Source of the DNA: an uncultured Hyphomicrobium sp.
GTDB lineage: Bacteria; Pseudomonadota; Alphaproteobacteria; Rhizobiales; Hyphomicrobiaceae
Assembly: GCF_902826555.1 (NCBI RefSeq)
Contig: NZ_CADEFI010000031.1
Span: forward strand, 1-42,225
Length of the DNA stretch: 42,225 nucleotides
Direction of reading: 5' to 3'
The translations under genes and the position numbers were made by a program. The notes beneath the pieces are model-generated. The model was not told the DNA's origin, did not search any database, and worked only from the letters and a program-made list of their open reading frames with translations. Shown piece by piece: positions 34,515 through 42,225 of this stretch; the stretch's first letter is position 1; each line of letters opens with the position of its first letter.

Positions 34515-34570
34515 GCGCGAACGTTAGACGAGGCTGGCGCGCGCAGCCAGAAGGCGGACGTGTTGCAGAC

Positions 34571-34607
34571 AAAAAAATTCGCCGCCGGACGATCAGCCGA
34601 CGGCGAA
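34571..34607 (-). terminator. Rho-independent terminator of the S21 gene
   Basis: Read on the minus strand, a stem of 7 bp plus 3 bp (arms 34601-34607 with 34578-34584, one mismatch, then 3 bp) is followed by seven T (34577-34571). It lies about 25 bases after the S21 stop. Confidence 0.9.
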
Positions 34608-34632
34608 CATTGATCTCTGAGCCGTGGCGCGA

Positions 34633-34983
34633 TCAGCGGCTGCCGAAGCCGCCACCGCTGCCGTTGCTGCTGCCGCCGCCAAAGCCGCCGCCGCCCGGGC
34701 CACGGCTGCCGCCGGGGCCGCCACGGCCTGCGCCCTTGGCGCCGGGGCCGCCACGCGTCGTTGCTGCGGGCTTGCCGGGCAGGAGGCCTTCGCGCTGGAG
34801 CTTCTTGCGTGCGAGCTTGCGGGCGCGGCGCACGGCCTCCGCCTTCTCGCGGGCTTTCTTCTCGGAGGGCTTCTCGAAGTAGTTCCGGAGCTTCATCTCA
34901 CGGAAAATACCCTCGCGCTGCATCTTCTTCTTGAGCGCCTTGAGGGCCTGGTCGACGTTGTTGTCGCGAACGAGTACCTGCAA
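34633..34983 (-). CDS. rpsU: 30S ribosomal protein S21 with long Gly-rich tail
   Basis: The first about 65 residues are canonical S21 ([41 protein letters not shown]). The start codon is TTG at 34983, fixed by homology to the usual MQVLV start and by AGAGGT six bases upstream; no ATG fits. Residues 70-116 are a Gly/Arg/Ser-rich tail with repeated RGG/GGP/GGG blocks, common in alphaproteobacterial S21 but of variable length; it is probably disordered and may bind RNA. The gene has its own terminator and probably its own promoter. Confidence 0.92.
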   Translation of the reverse strand: MQVLVRDNNVDQALKALKKKMQREGIFREMKLRNYFEKPSEKKAREKAEAVRRARKLARKKLQREGLLPGKPAATTRGGPGAKGAGRGGPGGSRGPGGGGFGGGSSNGSGGGFGSR

Positions 34984-35034
34984 GCGGTGACCTCTGGTAT
35001 CTGAATTGATTGAAAATAAACACGCCCCAAAGCC

Positions 35035-35051
35035 CCGGCGGTGGCCGCCGG
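35035..35051 (-). terminator. Candidate terminator hairpin after purK
   Basis: A 7-bp GC stem (35035-35041 with 35045-35051) with a three-base loop, followed on the minus strand by GGCTTTGGGG. The T-run is weak, so termination may be partial. It lies about 90 bases after the purK stop. Confidence 0.35.
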
Positions 35052-35143
35052 CACTCCGAGCGCGAATGATTTGGCTGGCTTCTATCAAACGCCGCAGCGC
35101 TTGTCCACGGGCTCCGCTTAAGGATTTCGCGCTTTTTCTTGGG

Positions 35144-36220
35144 TTATGACCGCTTCCTGAGGCGGTTGACGTGGCCCATCTTGCGGCCGGGGCGGGGTTC
35201 CGGCTTGCCATAGAGGTGGACTGCGGCATTCGGCTCGGCCGCAAAGGCGTGCCAGCGGGCCGCATCGTCGCCGATCAGGTTGGTCATGGTGACGTCGGCG
35301 TGGCGGCCGGTCGGACCCAGGGGCCAATCGGCCACAGCCCGGATGTGGTTTTCGAACTGGCTCACGAGGCAGGCGTCCATGGTCCAGTGCCCGGAGTTGT
35401 GCACGCGGGGCGCGATCTCGTTTACGACCAGGGGTTCCGGCGCGTCGGGCAGATAGAACATTTCCACGCCCAGCACACCCACGTAGTCGAGCGCGGCGGC
35501 GATGGCGCCGGCGATGTCCGTGGCGCGGGTCGCGTGGGCTGCCGGCAGCGGCGAGGGGACGGTCGAGGTGTCGAGGATGCCATCCTTATGGGTGTTCAGC
35601 GGGATGTCGTAGAAGCGGACCTCACCCGAGACGGCGCGTACGACCAGAACCGACACCTCGTAGGCGAAGGGGACGAGGCCTTCGAGCACGGAGGGCGCGC
35701 GCTGCAAAGCGTCGAAGGCGGGGGCGAGCTCGGCGGCGCTCCGGATGCGGACCTGGCCTTTGCCGTCATAGCCGAGGCGGCGGGTCTTCAGGATGCCCGC
35801 GTGGCCGATGGTGGCGAGCGCGGTCTCGAACGCGGAGCTGCTGTCGACGGCGGCAAAGGGGGCAACGGGAATGCCGAGCGCGCTGATGAAGGTCTTCTCC
35901 TCGAGCCGGTCCTGGGCGACGGCGAGGGCTTTCGGTCCCGGACGGACCGGAGCGACCGCTTCGGCTGCTGCCGCAGCCTGCAAAGGCACGTTCTCGAACT
36001 CATAGGTGACGACATCGACGGAGGCGGCAAAAGCGCGGACTTTGTCGACATCCTCGTAGGGGCCGATGGTCGATGCGGCGGCCACGTCGCAGGCGCCACC
36101 GGGCACATCGGAATAGATATGGCATTTGAGGCCGAGCTGGGCGGCGGCCAGCGAGAGCATGCGGCCCAACTGGCCGCCGCCCATGATGCCGATGGTCGAT
36201 CCGGGCGCGAGAGCTGTCAT
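35144..36220 (-). CDS. purK: N5-carboxyaminoimidazole ribonucleotide synthase
   Basis: 358 residues, ATP-grasp fold. Motifs: [17 protein letters not shown] at the N terminus, [22 protein letters not shown] (ATP-binding Lys loop), GVLGVEMFY and [15 protein letters not shown] (metal-binding region), TMTNLIG. It adds bicarbonate to AIR in purine synthesis and hands N5-CAIR to PurE. The ATG overlaps the purE stop by four bases (ATGA), implying coupled translation. Confidence 0.95.
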   Translation of the reverse strand: MTALAPGSTIGIMGGGQLGRMLSLAAAQLGLKCHIYSDVPGGACDVAAASTIGPYEDVDKVRAFAASVDVVTYEFENVPLQAAAAAEAVAPVRPGPKALAVAQDRLEEKTFISALGIPVAPFAAVDSSSAFETALATIGHAGILKTRRLGYDGKGQVRIRSAAELAPAFDALQRAPSVLEGLVPFAYEVSVLVVRAVSGEVRFYDIPLNTHKDGILDTSTVPSPLPAAHATRATDIAGAIAAALDYVGVLGVEMFYLPDAPEPLVVNEIAPRVHNSGHWTMDACLVSQFENHIRAVADWPLGPTGRHADVTMTNLIGDDAARWHAFAAEPNAAVHLYGKPEPRPGRKMGHVNRLRKRS

Positions 36221-36711
36221 TCGGATTTCGGATTTTCCGCGACGGCGGCGGTCTGTTTCTCGCGATGGGCGGCGATGCGGGCGGCGAGACCGGGATCCGC
36301 TAGAGCCAGAATTTGCGCAGCGAGCAGCCCGGCATTGGTCGCGCCGGCGTCGCCGATGGCCAGGGTGCCGACCGGAATGCCTGCCGGCATCTGCACGATC
36401 GAGTAGAGGCTGTCGATGCCTTTGAGGCCCTTGGTCTGGATCGGAACGCCGAGCACGGGAAGCTGCGTCATGGAGGCGGTCATGCCAGGAAGGTGCGCGG
36501 CGCCTCCGGCTCCGGCGATGATCACCTTGAGGCCGCGCTCTTTTGCCGAGCGGGCATAGGAGACGAGGCGGTCGGGCGTGCGATGGGCGGAGACGATCCT
36601 GGTCTCGTATGCGACGCCGAGCTCGTCAAGGATGGCGGCCGCCTGCTTCATGGTCGGCCAGTCGGACTGGCTGCCCATGATGATCCCTACTTCCGCTCCG
36701 CGCTTGGTCAT
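36217..36711 (-). CDS. purE: N5-carboxyaminoimidazole ribonucleotide mutase
   Basis: 164 residues from the ATG at 36711 (a GTG eight codons upstream is possible). Class I PurE signatures: [24 protein letters not shown] with the catalytic His, [13 protein letters not shown] and [22 protein letters not shown]. It converts N5-CAIR to CAIR. The presence of purK confirms the bacterial two-step route. Confidence 0.96.
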   Translation of the reverse strand: MTKRGAEVGIIMGSQSDWPTMKQAAAILDELGVAYETRIVSAHRTPDRLVSYARSAKERGLKVIIAGAGGAAHLPGMTASMTQLPVLGVPIQTKGLKGIDSLYSIVQMPAGIPVGTLAIGDAGATNAGLLAAQILALADPGLAARIAAHREKQTAAVAENPKSE

Positions 36712-37010
36712 CGGCTTATCCGTCGAGGGGGCCACTCACGGCGGCCCCGTGCGAAAACGGGCGATGTAGAGGAGGTCGGGCCGGGTTGCAAGGCGGAAAA
36801 GCCCGATTTGCCGAGGGAACCCACGGCTGTTTGCGGCACGGTTTCCGCTGGGGTTCGCAAAACCCAATGCAGACACAACTTTGGGCTACCCGTAGGTTGG
36901 GGTCATTCACATGGCGACGGGCGCGAACCGTTGGGGTTGGGGACGGCCGGATCGCGGACCGGGCCGAATCGCCTAGTGTTTTAAGTAACAAGAGCTTTCG
37001 GAGACCCGCG
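36712..37010. promoter_or_regulatory. Divergent intergenic region between purE and the L,D-transpeptidase gene
   Basis: About 300 bases without a credible gene. It must contain promoters in both directions. I see no riboswitch-like fold or clear operator. Confidence 0.4.
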
Positions 37011-38681
37011 ATGGGCCGCTTCCCGCTACCAGCGCTGATTTTGGCTCTGCTCATCGGCTCGTCGTGGCCGGCCCAGGCGGAAACCGGCCTGCCGGCAGCG
37101 GCGCAGCCTGCTGCATCATCGATGGCGCCCGAAAGCGATGCGACGCCGCCAGCCGAGCCGGCGGGGGGCGCGGAGGCCGAGCCCAAAGCGGATGCCGGCT
37201 CCGCACCTGTTGCGGCCGCGCCGTCGCCGGTACCGGACACCCCGGTTGGCCTCGCGATCAAGGCGCGCCTCGCGTCGATCCCCGACACCGGTGCCGAGCA
37301 GGACAAGAAGGAGCGCGAAGCGTTGATCGCGTTCTATGGCATGAGGGCGGGGGCGCCGCTCTGGGTCGATGCCAAGGGGCTCAATGCCGACGCCAACGCG
37401 GTCGCGGTCGAGTTTGGCAAGGCCGGCGACTGGGGGCTCGATCCTGTGGATTTTCCGTCACCGAAACTCGAGACCGCGAGCGCCGATCTCTCGCCCGAGG
37501 CTCAGGCGGCGGCAGAGGTGGAGATGGCGCAGACGGTCTTGAAATATGCGCGCTATGCGCGCGGCGGGCGCATCATGGATCCGGCCGGTCAGCTCAACTC
37601 CAATCTCGACCGCAAGCCGCAGCTGCTCGACCCGGGCAAAGTCCTCGACGGGCTTGGCGCGGCAGCGGACAAGGCTGCGTACCTTGTCGGCACGCATCCG
37701 CAGCATCCGCAGTTCCAGCGCTTGCGGGAAAGGTACGTGGAGGCGATCGGAAAGACCGGCGGCAAGCCCAACGCGGCGGCAAAGAGGATCCTCGCCAACA
37801 TGGAGATGTGGCGCTGGATGCACGACGACCTCGGCGAGGTGCACCTCTTCGCCAACGTGCCGAGCTACATGATCGACGTGGTCAAGGACGGCAAGTCGAT
37901 CCATTCGGAGCGCATCGTCGTCGGCGAGATCGGCAAGCAAAGCTCCATCTTCACGCGGCCGCTCAAGAGCATCACGTTCCGGCCCATGTGGCGCGTGCCG
38001 GAGAGCATCAAGGTCAACGAGCTCTGGCCCAGCCTGTTGCGCGGCGGCGGCTTGATGCGCCAGTACGGACTCGAGGTGGAGACCAAAGACGGGCGCCGGC
38101 TCGACTGGCGGACCATGGATTGGAAGACGCTCGACATCCGTGAGTACGAGGTCGTGCAGCCGGCGGGGCGCGAGAGCGTCATGGGCTACGTGAAGTTTTC
38201 GTTTCCGAGCCAGCACACGATCTTCATGCACGACACGCCTGACAAGTGGATGTTCAATTCAAAGCAGCGGACGCTCAGTCACGGCTGCCTGAGGCTGCGT
38301 AATCCGCTCGAAGTGGCAAAGATCATTCTTGCCGAGGACAAGGGCTGGGACGCCGCCAAGATCGACGATCTGGCGAAGATCGGGCCGATGAACAACGAGA
38401 TCGCGATGGACAAGAAGATCAAGATGCACATCGCTTACTTCACGGCGTGGGTGGACGATACCGGTGCGCTCAAGACCTTCAGCGACATCTACGGACACGA
38501 GAAGCGTGTGATCCAGGCGCTCGACGGCCAATGGCAGAAGATTGCCAAGGGGCGCGATCATCTGGCGCCGGTGGTGCCCGATCAGGCCCATCTCGCGGAA
38601 AAGCCCGTGAAGCAGGCTTCCCGCGGACAGACCAGCGCCAACGACGATTTTCTGAGCTCGTTCTTCGGCGGCGGCTACTAG
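37011..38681 (+). CDS. Murein L,D-transpeptidase (YcbB/LdtD-like)
   Basis: 556 residues from the ATG at 37011, with GGAG upstream. A signal peptide ends AQAE (about residue 24), followed by a Pro/Ala-rich linker to about residue 80. A helical region with an embedded peptidoglycan-binding-like part leads to the YkuD domain (about 270-460) with FMHDTPDKWMF and SHGCLRLRNP (His424, Cys426 nucleophile). It makes 3-3 cross-links in peptidoglycan and is expected in the periplasm. The last 60 residues are a basic tail. The gene is convergent with the DUF4846 gene across ten bases. Confidence 0.92.
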   Translation: MGRFPLPALILALLIGSSWPAQAETGLPAAAQPAASSMAPESDATPPAEPAGGAEAEPKADAGSAPVAAAPSPVPDTPVGLAIKARLASIPDTGAEQDKKEREALIAFYGMRAGAPLWVDAKGLNADANAVAVEFGKAGDWGLDPVDFPSPKLETASADLSPEAQAAAEVEMAQTVLKYARYARGGRIMDPAGQLNSNLDRKPQLLDPGKVLDGLGAAADKAAYLVGTHPQHPQFQRLRERYVEAIGKTGGKPNAAAKRILANMEMWRWMHDDLGEVHLFANVPSYMIDVVKDGKSIHSERIVVGEIGKQSSIFTRPLKSITFRPMWRVPESIKVNELWPSLLRGGGLMRQYGLEVETKDGRRLDWRTMDWKTLDIREYEVVQPAGRESVMGYVKFSFPSQHTIFMHDTPDKWMFNSKQRTLSHGCLRLRNPLEVAKIILAEDKGWDAAKIDDLAKIGPMNNEIAMDKKIKMHIAYFTAWVDDTGALKTFSDIYGHEKRVIQALDGQWQKIAKGRDHLAPVVPDQAHLAEKPVKQASRGQTSANDDFLSSFFGGGY

Positions 38682-38691
38682 GCGTCGTCGG

Positions 38692-39474
38692 TCAGCGCTC
38701 GGGCCAGCGGCGCAGCGCGGTGCGGAGGAACACCCATTCCGGAGTCGTGAGCTGCTCGCCGATGGGCGTCGCGTACCAGGGCGAGCCGTCGGCCGCGGCC
38801 GGGTTCTTCAGGACGTGAATGCTCTGAGCTGGCATGTAGCTCTGCAAAAGCAGGAAGCGCTTCTCGCCCGTTGCCTTGTTCTCGACCATGTCGGCGACGA
38901 GCACGGCGTGGCCCGGGAATCCACCCTTGATGAACACGTCGCCGATGGCGATGGTCTCCGGGGCGACCTTCTCCAGCTCGTGCTCTAGGGAGTAGGTGCC
39001 GGCGTAGGCGAACACGAGGTCCATGTATTTGCGCAGGCCCGTGTGGTCCTTGCGGCTATAGGCCGAGAAGCGGCGGCGCTTGCCGTCGGTATCGTTAAAA
39101 GCGATGTCGCGGTCGCGTCCGAGGCTGAAGAGCCATTCGGCGCGCAGGCGCATGACGGCGTCGGCACACTGCTGCAGATCGCGCTTGCCGATGTCGATAT
39201 CGACGACGGCGACGTGCACGTCCTGACGCCACTTGGGCTTGCCGGTGTAGGTCAGTACGGGCGCGCCGTCGGGGAGCATGGGAAGGCCGCGCAGCCAGGC
39301 GGCGAACGAGCCGTCCGCAGCCGGCACCCGCTCGAAGCCCGCAGGCGGGGCGATGCGGCCGGCGAGGGTTGCCGCGGGAGCGGCGCTGGGGGCGAGCCAG
39401 CCGTAAGGTGCGCGCGCGAGCGCGTTGCTGGAGAATGCGAGAGCTGCGGTCAGGAGGATCAGAGCGAGGCGCAT
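38692..39474 (-). CDS. DUF4846 family secreted protein
   Basis: 260 residues from the ATG at 39474, with a signal peptide ending NALA-RAP. Landmarks are SFAAWLRGLPMLP, VVDIDIGKRDLQQCADAVMRLRAEW, a DVFIKGGFPGHAVLVADM segment in which Gly-His resembles a papain-like or transglutaminase-like core, and the late LQSYMPAQSIHVLKNP. This fits DUF4846. The enzymatic activity is unproven. It is next to an L,D-transpeptidase, so a role in the envelope is plausible. Confidence 0.8.
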   Translation of the reverse strand: MRLALILLTAALAFSSNALARAPYGWLAPSAAPAATLAGRIAPPAGFERVPAADGSFAAWLRGLPMLPDGAPVLTYTGKPKWRQDVHVAVVDIDIGKRDLQQCADAVMRLRAEWLFSLGRDRDIAFNDTDGKRRRFSAYSRKDHTGLRKYMDLVFAYAGTYSLEHELEKVAPETIAIGDVFIKGGFPGHAVLVADMVENKATGEKRFLLLQSYMPAQSIHVLKNPAAADGSPWYATPIGEQLTTPEWVFLRTALRRWPER

Positions 39475-39542
39475 GACAGCACCTCGCTCGCATTCAATCA
39501 TGGCGGCTCAACGACATATACTCGTCGTGGGCGTGTCTCCGT

Positions 39543-39920
39543 TCACTTCGCGCATTGGGATTTGACGTAGGCGAGCAGGTTGGCGCGGTCGGTCTCATCC
39601 TTCACCCCTGCCGGAAAGATCATTTTTGTTCCCGGCACGAGCTTCTTGTTGTTTTCGACCCATTGCAGGAAGTGCTCGTCGTCCCAGGTTGTGAAGGCAG
39701 CCTTCTTGAGCCCCTCGGAATACTGGAAGCCTTCGACGGACGCGACCTTGCGGCCGATCACACAGGTGAGCTCGGGTCCGAGGGCGTTCTTCGCGGTCGG
39801 GCCGATCTGATGACATGCGGCGCATTTTTTGAAGATCGAAGCGCCTGCCTCAACGTCTTGGGCTGCCGCTGCAGTCGGAATGACTGCTACGAGAGCCGCC
39901 GCCATCGTCCACTTCCTCAT
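39543..39920 (-). CDS. Class I soluble cytochrome c (c2/c-550 type)
   Basis: 125 residues from the ATG at 39920 (GGAG upstream), with a signal peptide ending AAAA-QD. The heme motif CAACH (Cys33, Cys36, His37) and the Met ligand in GTKMIF (Met100) identify a class I, high-potential periplasmic cytochrome that typically carries electrons from the bc1 complex to an oxidase. Two extra cysteines occur: Cys53 in GPELTCVIGR, where Gly is usual, and Cys123 near the C terminus; both could pair. Confidence 0.92.
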   Translation of the reverse strand: MRKWTMAAALVAVIPTAAAAQDVEAGASIFKKCAACHQIGPTAKNALGPELTCVIGRKVASVEGFQYSEGLKKAAFTTWDDEHFLQWVENNKKLVPGTKMIFPAGVKDETDRANLLAYVKSQCAK

Positions 39921-40100
39921 TTCAAAAGCTCCATCGGTGAAAATCCAGCCGGATCCCGGCATGGTACGTACGTATAATTACTTCCGTAATTCAAATCCAG
40001 GACGTGCGACGGCTGGCAGGAGCGATCGGTTCGCCCGCGCAGCAATTTTGCGTGGGGACCGACGTCCGGGGAGTCTCGGGAGCTGGGGGAACGCAAAATG

Positions 40101-40139
40101 CGCGAGCCCGCCGGCGGAGGGGTCCGAAGCGGGCTCGCG
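40101..40139. repeat. Strong 11-bp hairpin in the 40-kb gap
   Basis: Arms 40101-40111 and 40129-40139 are perfectly complementary around a 17-base loop. On the minus strand it is followed by CATTTTGCG, so it could end a minus-strand transcript; on the plus strand no T-run follows. Confidence 0.5.
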
Positions 40140-40609
40140 AGATCACGGTCAAGGATCAGCGCACTATGCTGTCGGCGGGGTCCCGTGCCTTCGGGGTCGC
40201 GAGGCTCTGCCTCTCCGATGCTCGGGACTGGTCCGCCTTTCTGTTGTCCTAGCCGTCGATCTTTTATTCGTGGATCCCCGGCGCTCCGCAGGCTTCCCTG
40301 CCCGGTCGGTCAGCTCTCGAGGCTGGTGCCAGGGTCGCTCGCGCGCCCGCACCGCTCTGACCCTCGATCTCGTCCGGCGACCGATCTCTGGTTCCGCCGG
40401 TGTTCGTCGAGATCCTTTTTCGCTGATGCATTCGAGCCGTGCTGGGCTCGGGCTGATCAGGATCCAGGGCCGAGTCAAAAACCTCACTGCCGCGAACGAA
40501 GAAATCCGCAGCTCGTCCAAGCATCCACGTCAAATGTTCGGGTTTTCTGTTCGTGCTGCTCGCCGATTTCCCGGCGGTCTCGACTATGGGAGCCCGTGGC
40601 TCATGCGTC

Positions 40610-40640
40610 AGATCATAAGGATCTATGATCTATAGGATCT
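40610..40640. promoter_or_regulatory. GATCT repeat/dyad cluster
   Basis: AGATCAT (40610-40616) and ATGATCT (40625-40631) form a 7-bp dyad around AAGGATCT. Another GATCT lies at 40636-40640. Three GATCT in 31 bases suggest a protein-binding site. The target gene is not obvious; the next start is about 290 bases away. Confidence 0.3.
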
Positions 40641-40925
40641 GGCGCGGCCACGGCCCGCGAGCGACGGGATCAAGACGCAAGCAGCTTATTCTGATCCGGT
40701 GGCCACATTTTCTTAGACCTCCTTTCAGGAAGTTCTCAAAGTCTGCGCCTGGCCAAGGGGCGAGTCAATTCACGAAGTATGTGCAAGTCCACCGTGCGGT
40801 TAACCGGACATTGAAGAGGTCGGCGTATTTTCGATTGATCTCCGCATGCGGCCGAGCGGATTTTTCAAGCTCGGTCCTTCGAGCACTGCACACCGCGGCG
40901 TCCCTCGACGCTTCGTGAGGCTTTC

Positions 40926-41234
40926 ATGAGATCGGCAATTGGATTCCTGTCGCTTCTCGCCTTCGGATTTCTCGCCGCGGGCGTTCTAACCGTGGTCGGC
41001 ACGGGCTCGACGCGCGAGTTTTCGCTCGACGCGGCCATGGGCGTGACGCAAACCGGCGTGCACCTCGGCTCGCTTCTCGTCGGCATGGTCCTCGGCGTTG
41101 TGCTGTCGGGGTTGGCGCGGGTGTCGTGGGCGGAGCTGCCGCACCGCTTCGCCGGCTGGCTGCTGCAGCATGAGCGCGGCTTCTACCGGCTGACGCTTGC
41201 GGGCGTCTTCATCGGTATCCTGCTGTTCTATTGA
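40926..41234 (+). CDS. Small two- to three-helix membrane protein, unrecognised
   Basis: 102 residues; GTGAGG lies five bases before the ATG. Hydrophobic segments cover about 4-25, 45-63 and 85-101. An acidic/polar stretch (REFSLDAAMGVTQTG) lies between the first two and LPHRFAGWLLQHERGFYR between the last two. I do not recognise a family. It is followed by a strong hairpin terminator. Confidence 0.65.
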   Translation: MRSAIGFLSLLAFGFLAAGVLTVVGTGSTREFSLDAAMGVTQTGVHLGSLLVGMVLGVVLSGLARVSWAELPHRFAGWLLQHERGFYRLTLAGVFIGILLFY

Positions 41235-41244
41235 TCAGGCGAAA

Positions 41245-41282
41245 CAAGAAGAGGCCCGGCATTGCTGCCGGGCCTCTTCTTG
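41245..41282. terminator. Bidirectional terminator between membrane protein gene and glnA
   Basis: A perfect 17-bp stem (41245-41261 with 41266-41282) closed by a four-base loop. The minus-strand read ends in TTCTTGTTTC, which serves glnA; the plus-strand read ends in TCTTCTTGCG, which may serve the small membrane protein gene. Confidence 0.85.
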
Positions 41283-41408
41283 CGCGACCGATGATCCACG
41301 TTGGAGCCTCGGCGGCTCGGAATGATCATGGTCTAGCTCCCCTCGCGAGATCCTTGCGAGACCGGCGATCGGCGCCCCAGACCGATTGAGCCCGGGGCGT
41401 CGCGGTCT

Positions 41409-42225
41409 TTAGACCGAGTAGTACATGTCGAACTCGATCGGATGCGGTGTCATCTCGTAGCGCATGTTCTCGGACATGCGCAGCTCGATGTAGGCGTCGA
41501 TCATGTCGTCCGTCATCACGCCGCCGGCCTTCAGGAAGCCGCGGTCCTTGTCGAGCGAGGCGAGCGCCTCGCGCAGGCTGCCCGCCACGGTCGGAATCTT
41601 GGAAAGCTCGGCCGGCGGCAGGTCGTAGAGGTTCTTGTCCATCGGGTCGCCCGGATGGATCTTGTTCTGGATGCCGTCGAGGCCGGCCATCAGCATGGCG
41701 GTGAAGGCGAGGTACGGGTTGGCGCCGGGATCCGGGAAGCGGATCTCGATGCGCTTCGCTTTCGGGCTGGTCACGACCGGGATGCGGCACGAGGCCGAGC
41801 GGTTGCGGGCCGAGTAGGCCAGCAGCACCGGGGCCTCGTAGCCGGGGACCAGGCGCTTGTAGGAGTTGGTCAGCGGGTTCGTGAAGGCGTTGATGGCCTT
41901 GGCGTGCTTCAGGATGCCGCCGATGTAAAACAGGCACATGTCCGAGAGGTCGGCGTACTTGTTGCCGGCGAACATCGGCTCGCTGCCCTTCCAGATCGAC
42001 TGGTGGACGTGCATGCCGGAGCCGTTGTCACCGAAGATCGGCTTCGGCATGAAGGTCGCTGTCTTGCCGTAGGCCTGCGAAACCTGGTGCACGACATATT
42101 TGTAGATCTGCAAGTGGTCGGCCATGGTGATCATGGGGCCGAACTTGATGCCGAGCTCGTGCTGAGCGGAGGCGACCTCGTGGTGGTGCTTCTCGACCGC
42201 GACGCCCATCTCCGACATCACGGAG
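41409..42225 (-). CDS. glnA: Glutamine synthetase type I, C-terminal part
   Basis: 272 residues to the stop; the 5' end is beyond the window. Visible motifs: [15 protein letters not shown] (metal-binding Glu/His region), [44 protein letters not shown] (glutamate flap and ATP-binding Arg), [17 protein letters not shown], and NLYDLPP with the adenylylation Tyr, which shows GSI-beta type regulated by GlnE. It makes glutamine from glutamate and ammonia in the cytoplasm. Upstream glnB, usual in this group, would be outside the window. Confidence 0.97.
   Translation of the reverse strand, partial: SVMSEMGVAVEKHHHEVASAQHELGIKFGPMITMADHLQIYKYVVHQVSQAYGKTATFMPKPIFGDNGSGMHVHQSIWKGSEPMFAGNKYADLSDMCLFYIGGILKHAKAINAFTNPLTNSYKRLVPGYEAPVLLAYSARNRSASCRIPVVTSPKAKRIEIRFPDPGANPYLAFTAMLMAGLDGIQNKIHPGDPMDKNLYDLPPAELSKIPTVAGSLREALASLDKDRGFLKAGGVMTDDMIDAYIELRMSENMRYEMTPHPIEFDMYYSV

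Larger units (their letters stand above)
39921..40925. other. 1-kb stretch without a convincing gene
   Basis: All frames longer than 80 codons are Arg/Ser/Pro-rich and unlike proteins. The left part should contain the cytochrome promoter, and an AT-richer patch is at about 39965-39990. A strong GC hairpin is at 40101-40139 and a GATCT-rich dyad cluster at 40610-40640. It may hold a small RNA, a decayed gene or a regulatory region. I cannot match it to a known RNA family. Confidence 0.4.

Noticed and set aside
39829-40635. 268-codon plus-strand open frame in the 40-kb gap
   Set aside because: Composition is Arg/Ser/Gly-rich throughout, starts inside the cytochrome gene antisense, and has no ribosome site or motif.
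39921-40925. Known RNA (rnpB, tmRNA, 6S) in the gap
   Set aside because: None of the conserved RNase P or tmRNA sequence blocks that I could recall are present; 6S cannot be excluded but no bubble-shaped long stem was evident.

Overview
The window reads as a stretch of a GC-rich alphaproteobacterial chromosome, most likely from the Hyphomicrobiales (rhizobial/hyphomicrobial group). Four gene groupings support this: a 47-residue aa3-oxidase subunit IV gene just upstream of a three-gene proton-translocating transhydrogenase operon; a DUF1285 / MoxR / DUF58 / DUF4159 / large membrane protein cluster; purE-purK followed by an S21 gene; and tandem retropepsin-like proteases coupled to a DUF1289 gene. 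The assignment comes from gene content and synteny, not from a database search. I saw no rRNA, tRNA or CRISPR.

Layout. 0-2.4 kb: the end of an unidentified gene, a lipoprotein c'-type cytochrome, a CopD-like membrane protein and a double-hotdog MaoC protein. 2.4-5.9 kb: a gene-poor segment with the hallmarks of an integrated element. It holds an orphan DUF736 gene with a hairpin leader and a strong terminator, about 1.3 kb of structured non-coding DNA including (CAGAG)9 and a 60-nt hairpin, and a complete tyrosine recombinase pointing away from dusA. dusA is a known insertion target for a specific integrase family, so this is probably the right end of a dusA-integrated island. I found no second copy of the dusA 5' end, so the left end probably lies outside the window.

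6-13 kb: dusA, a TauE/SafE exporter, then on the minus strand phosphomannomutase/phosphoglucomutase, two retropepsin-like proteases, DUF1289 and a membrane histidine kinase. 13-18 kb: an MBL-fold hydrolase, a uracil-DNA-glycosylase-family protein, an Lrp/AsnC regulator, a MAPEG protein, a 3-hydroxyisobutyrate-dehydrogenase-like enzyme and an ACT-domain threonine ammonia-lyase. 18-26 kb: the MoxR/DUF58/DUF4159/large membrane protein operon with a divergent DUF1285 gene, then an unrecognised secreted protein. 26.8-30.1 kb: the aa3 subunit IV gene and pntAA-pntAB-pntB. 30-35 kb: two secreted proteins (one with HExxH), a LysM lipoprotein, an alpha/beta hydrolase, an M48 membrane protease and S21. 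35-42 kb: purK/purE, an L,D-transpeptidase, a DUF4846 protein, a soluble cytochrome c, about 1 kb of apparently non-coding DNA, a small membrane protein and the C-terminal two thirds of glutamine synthetase.

Most of the window is core metabolism and cell-envelope maintenance. The accessory signal is concentrated in 2.4-6.0 kb, with a secondary unexplained non-coding stretch at 39.9-40.9 kb. I did not find a convincing new multi-gene system. The best candidates for something undescribed are the structured non-coding DNA of the dusA island, the repeat arrangement between its integrase and dusA, and the unknown proteins at 25.8-26.6 kb and 30.2-30.6 kb.
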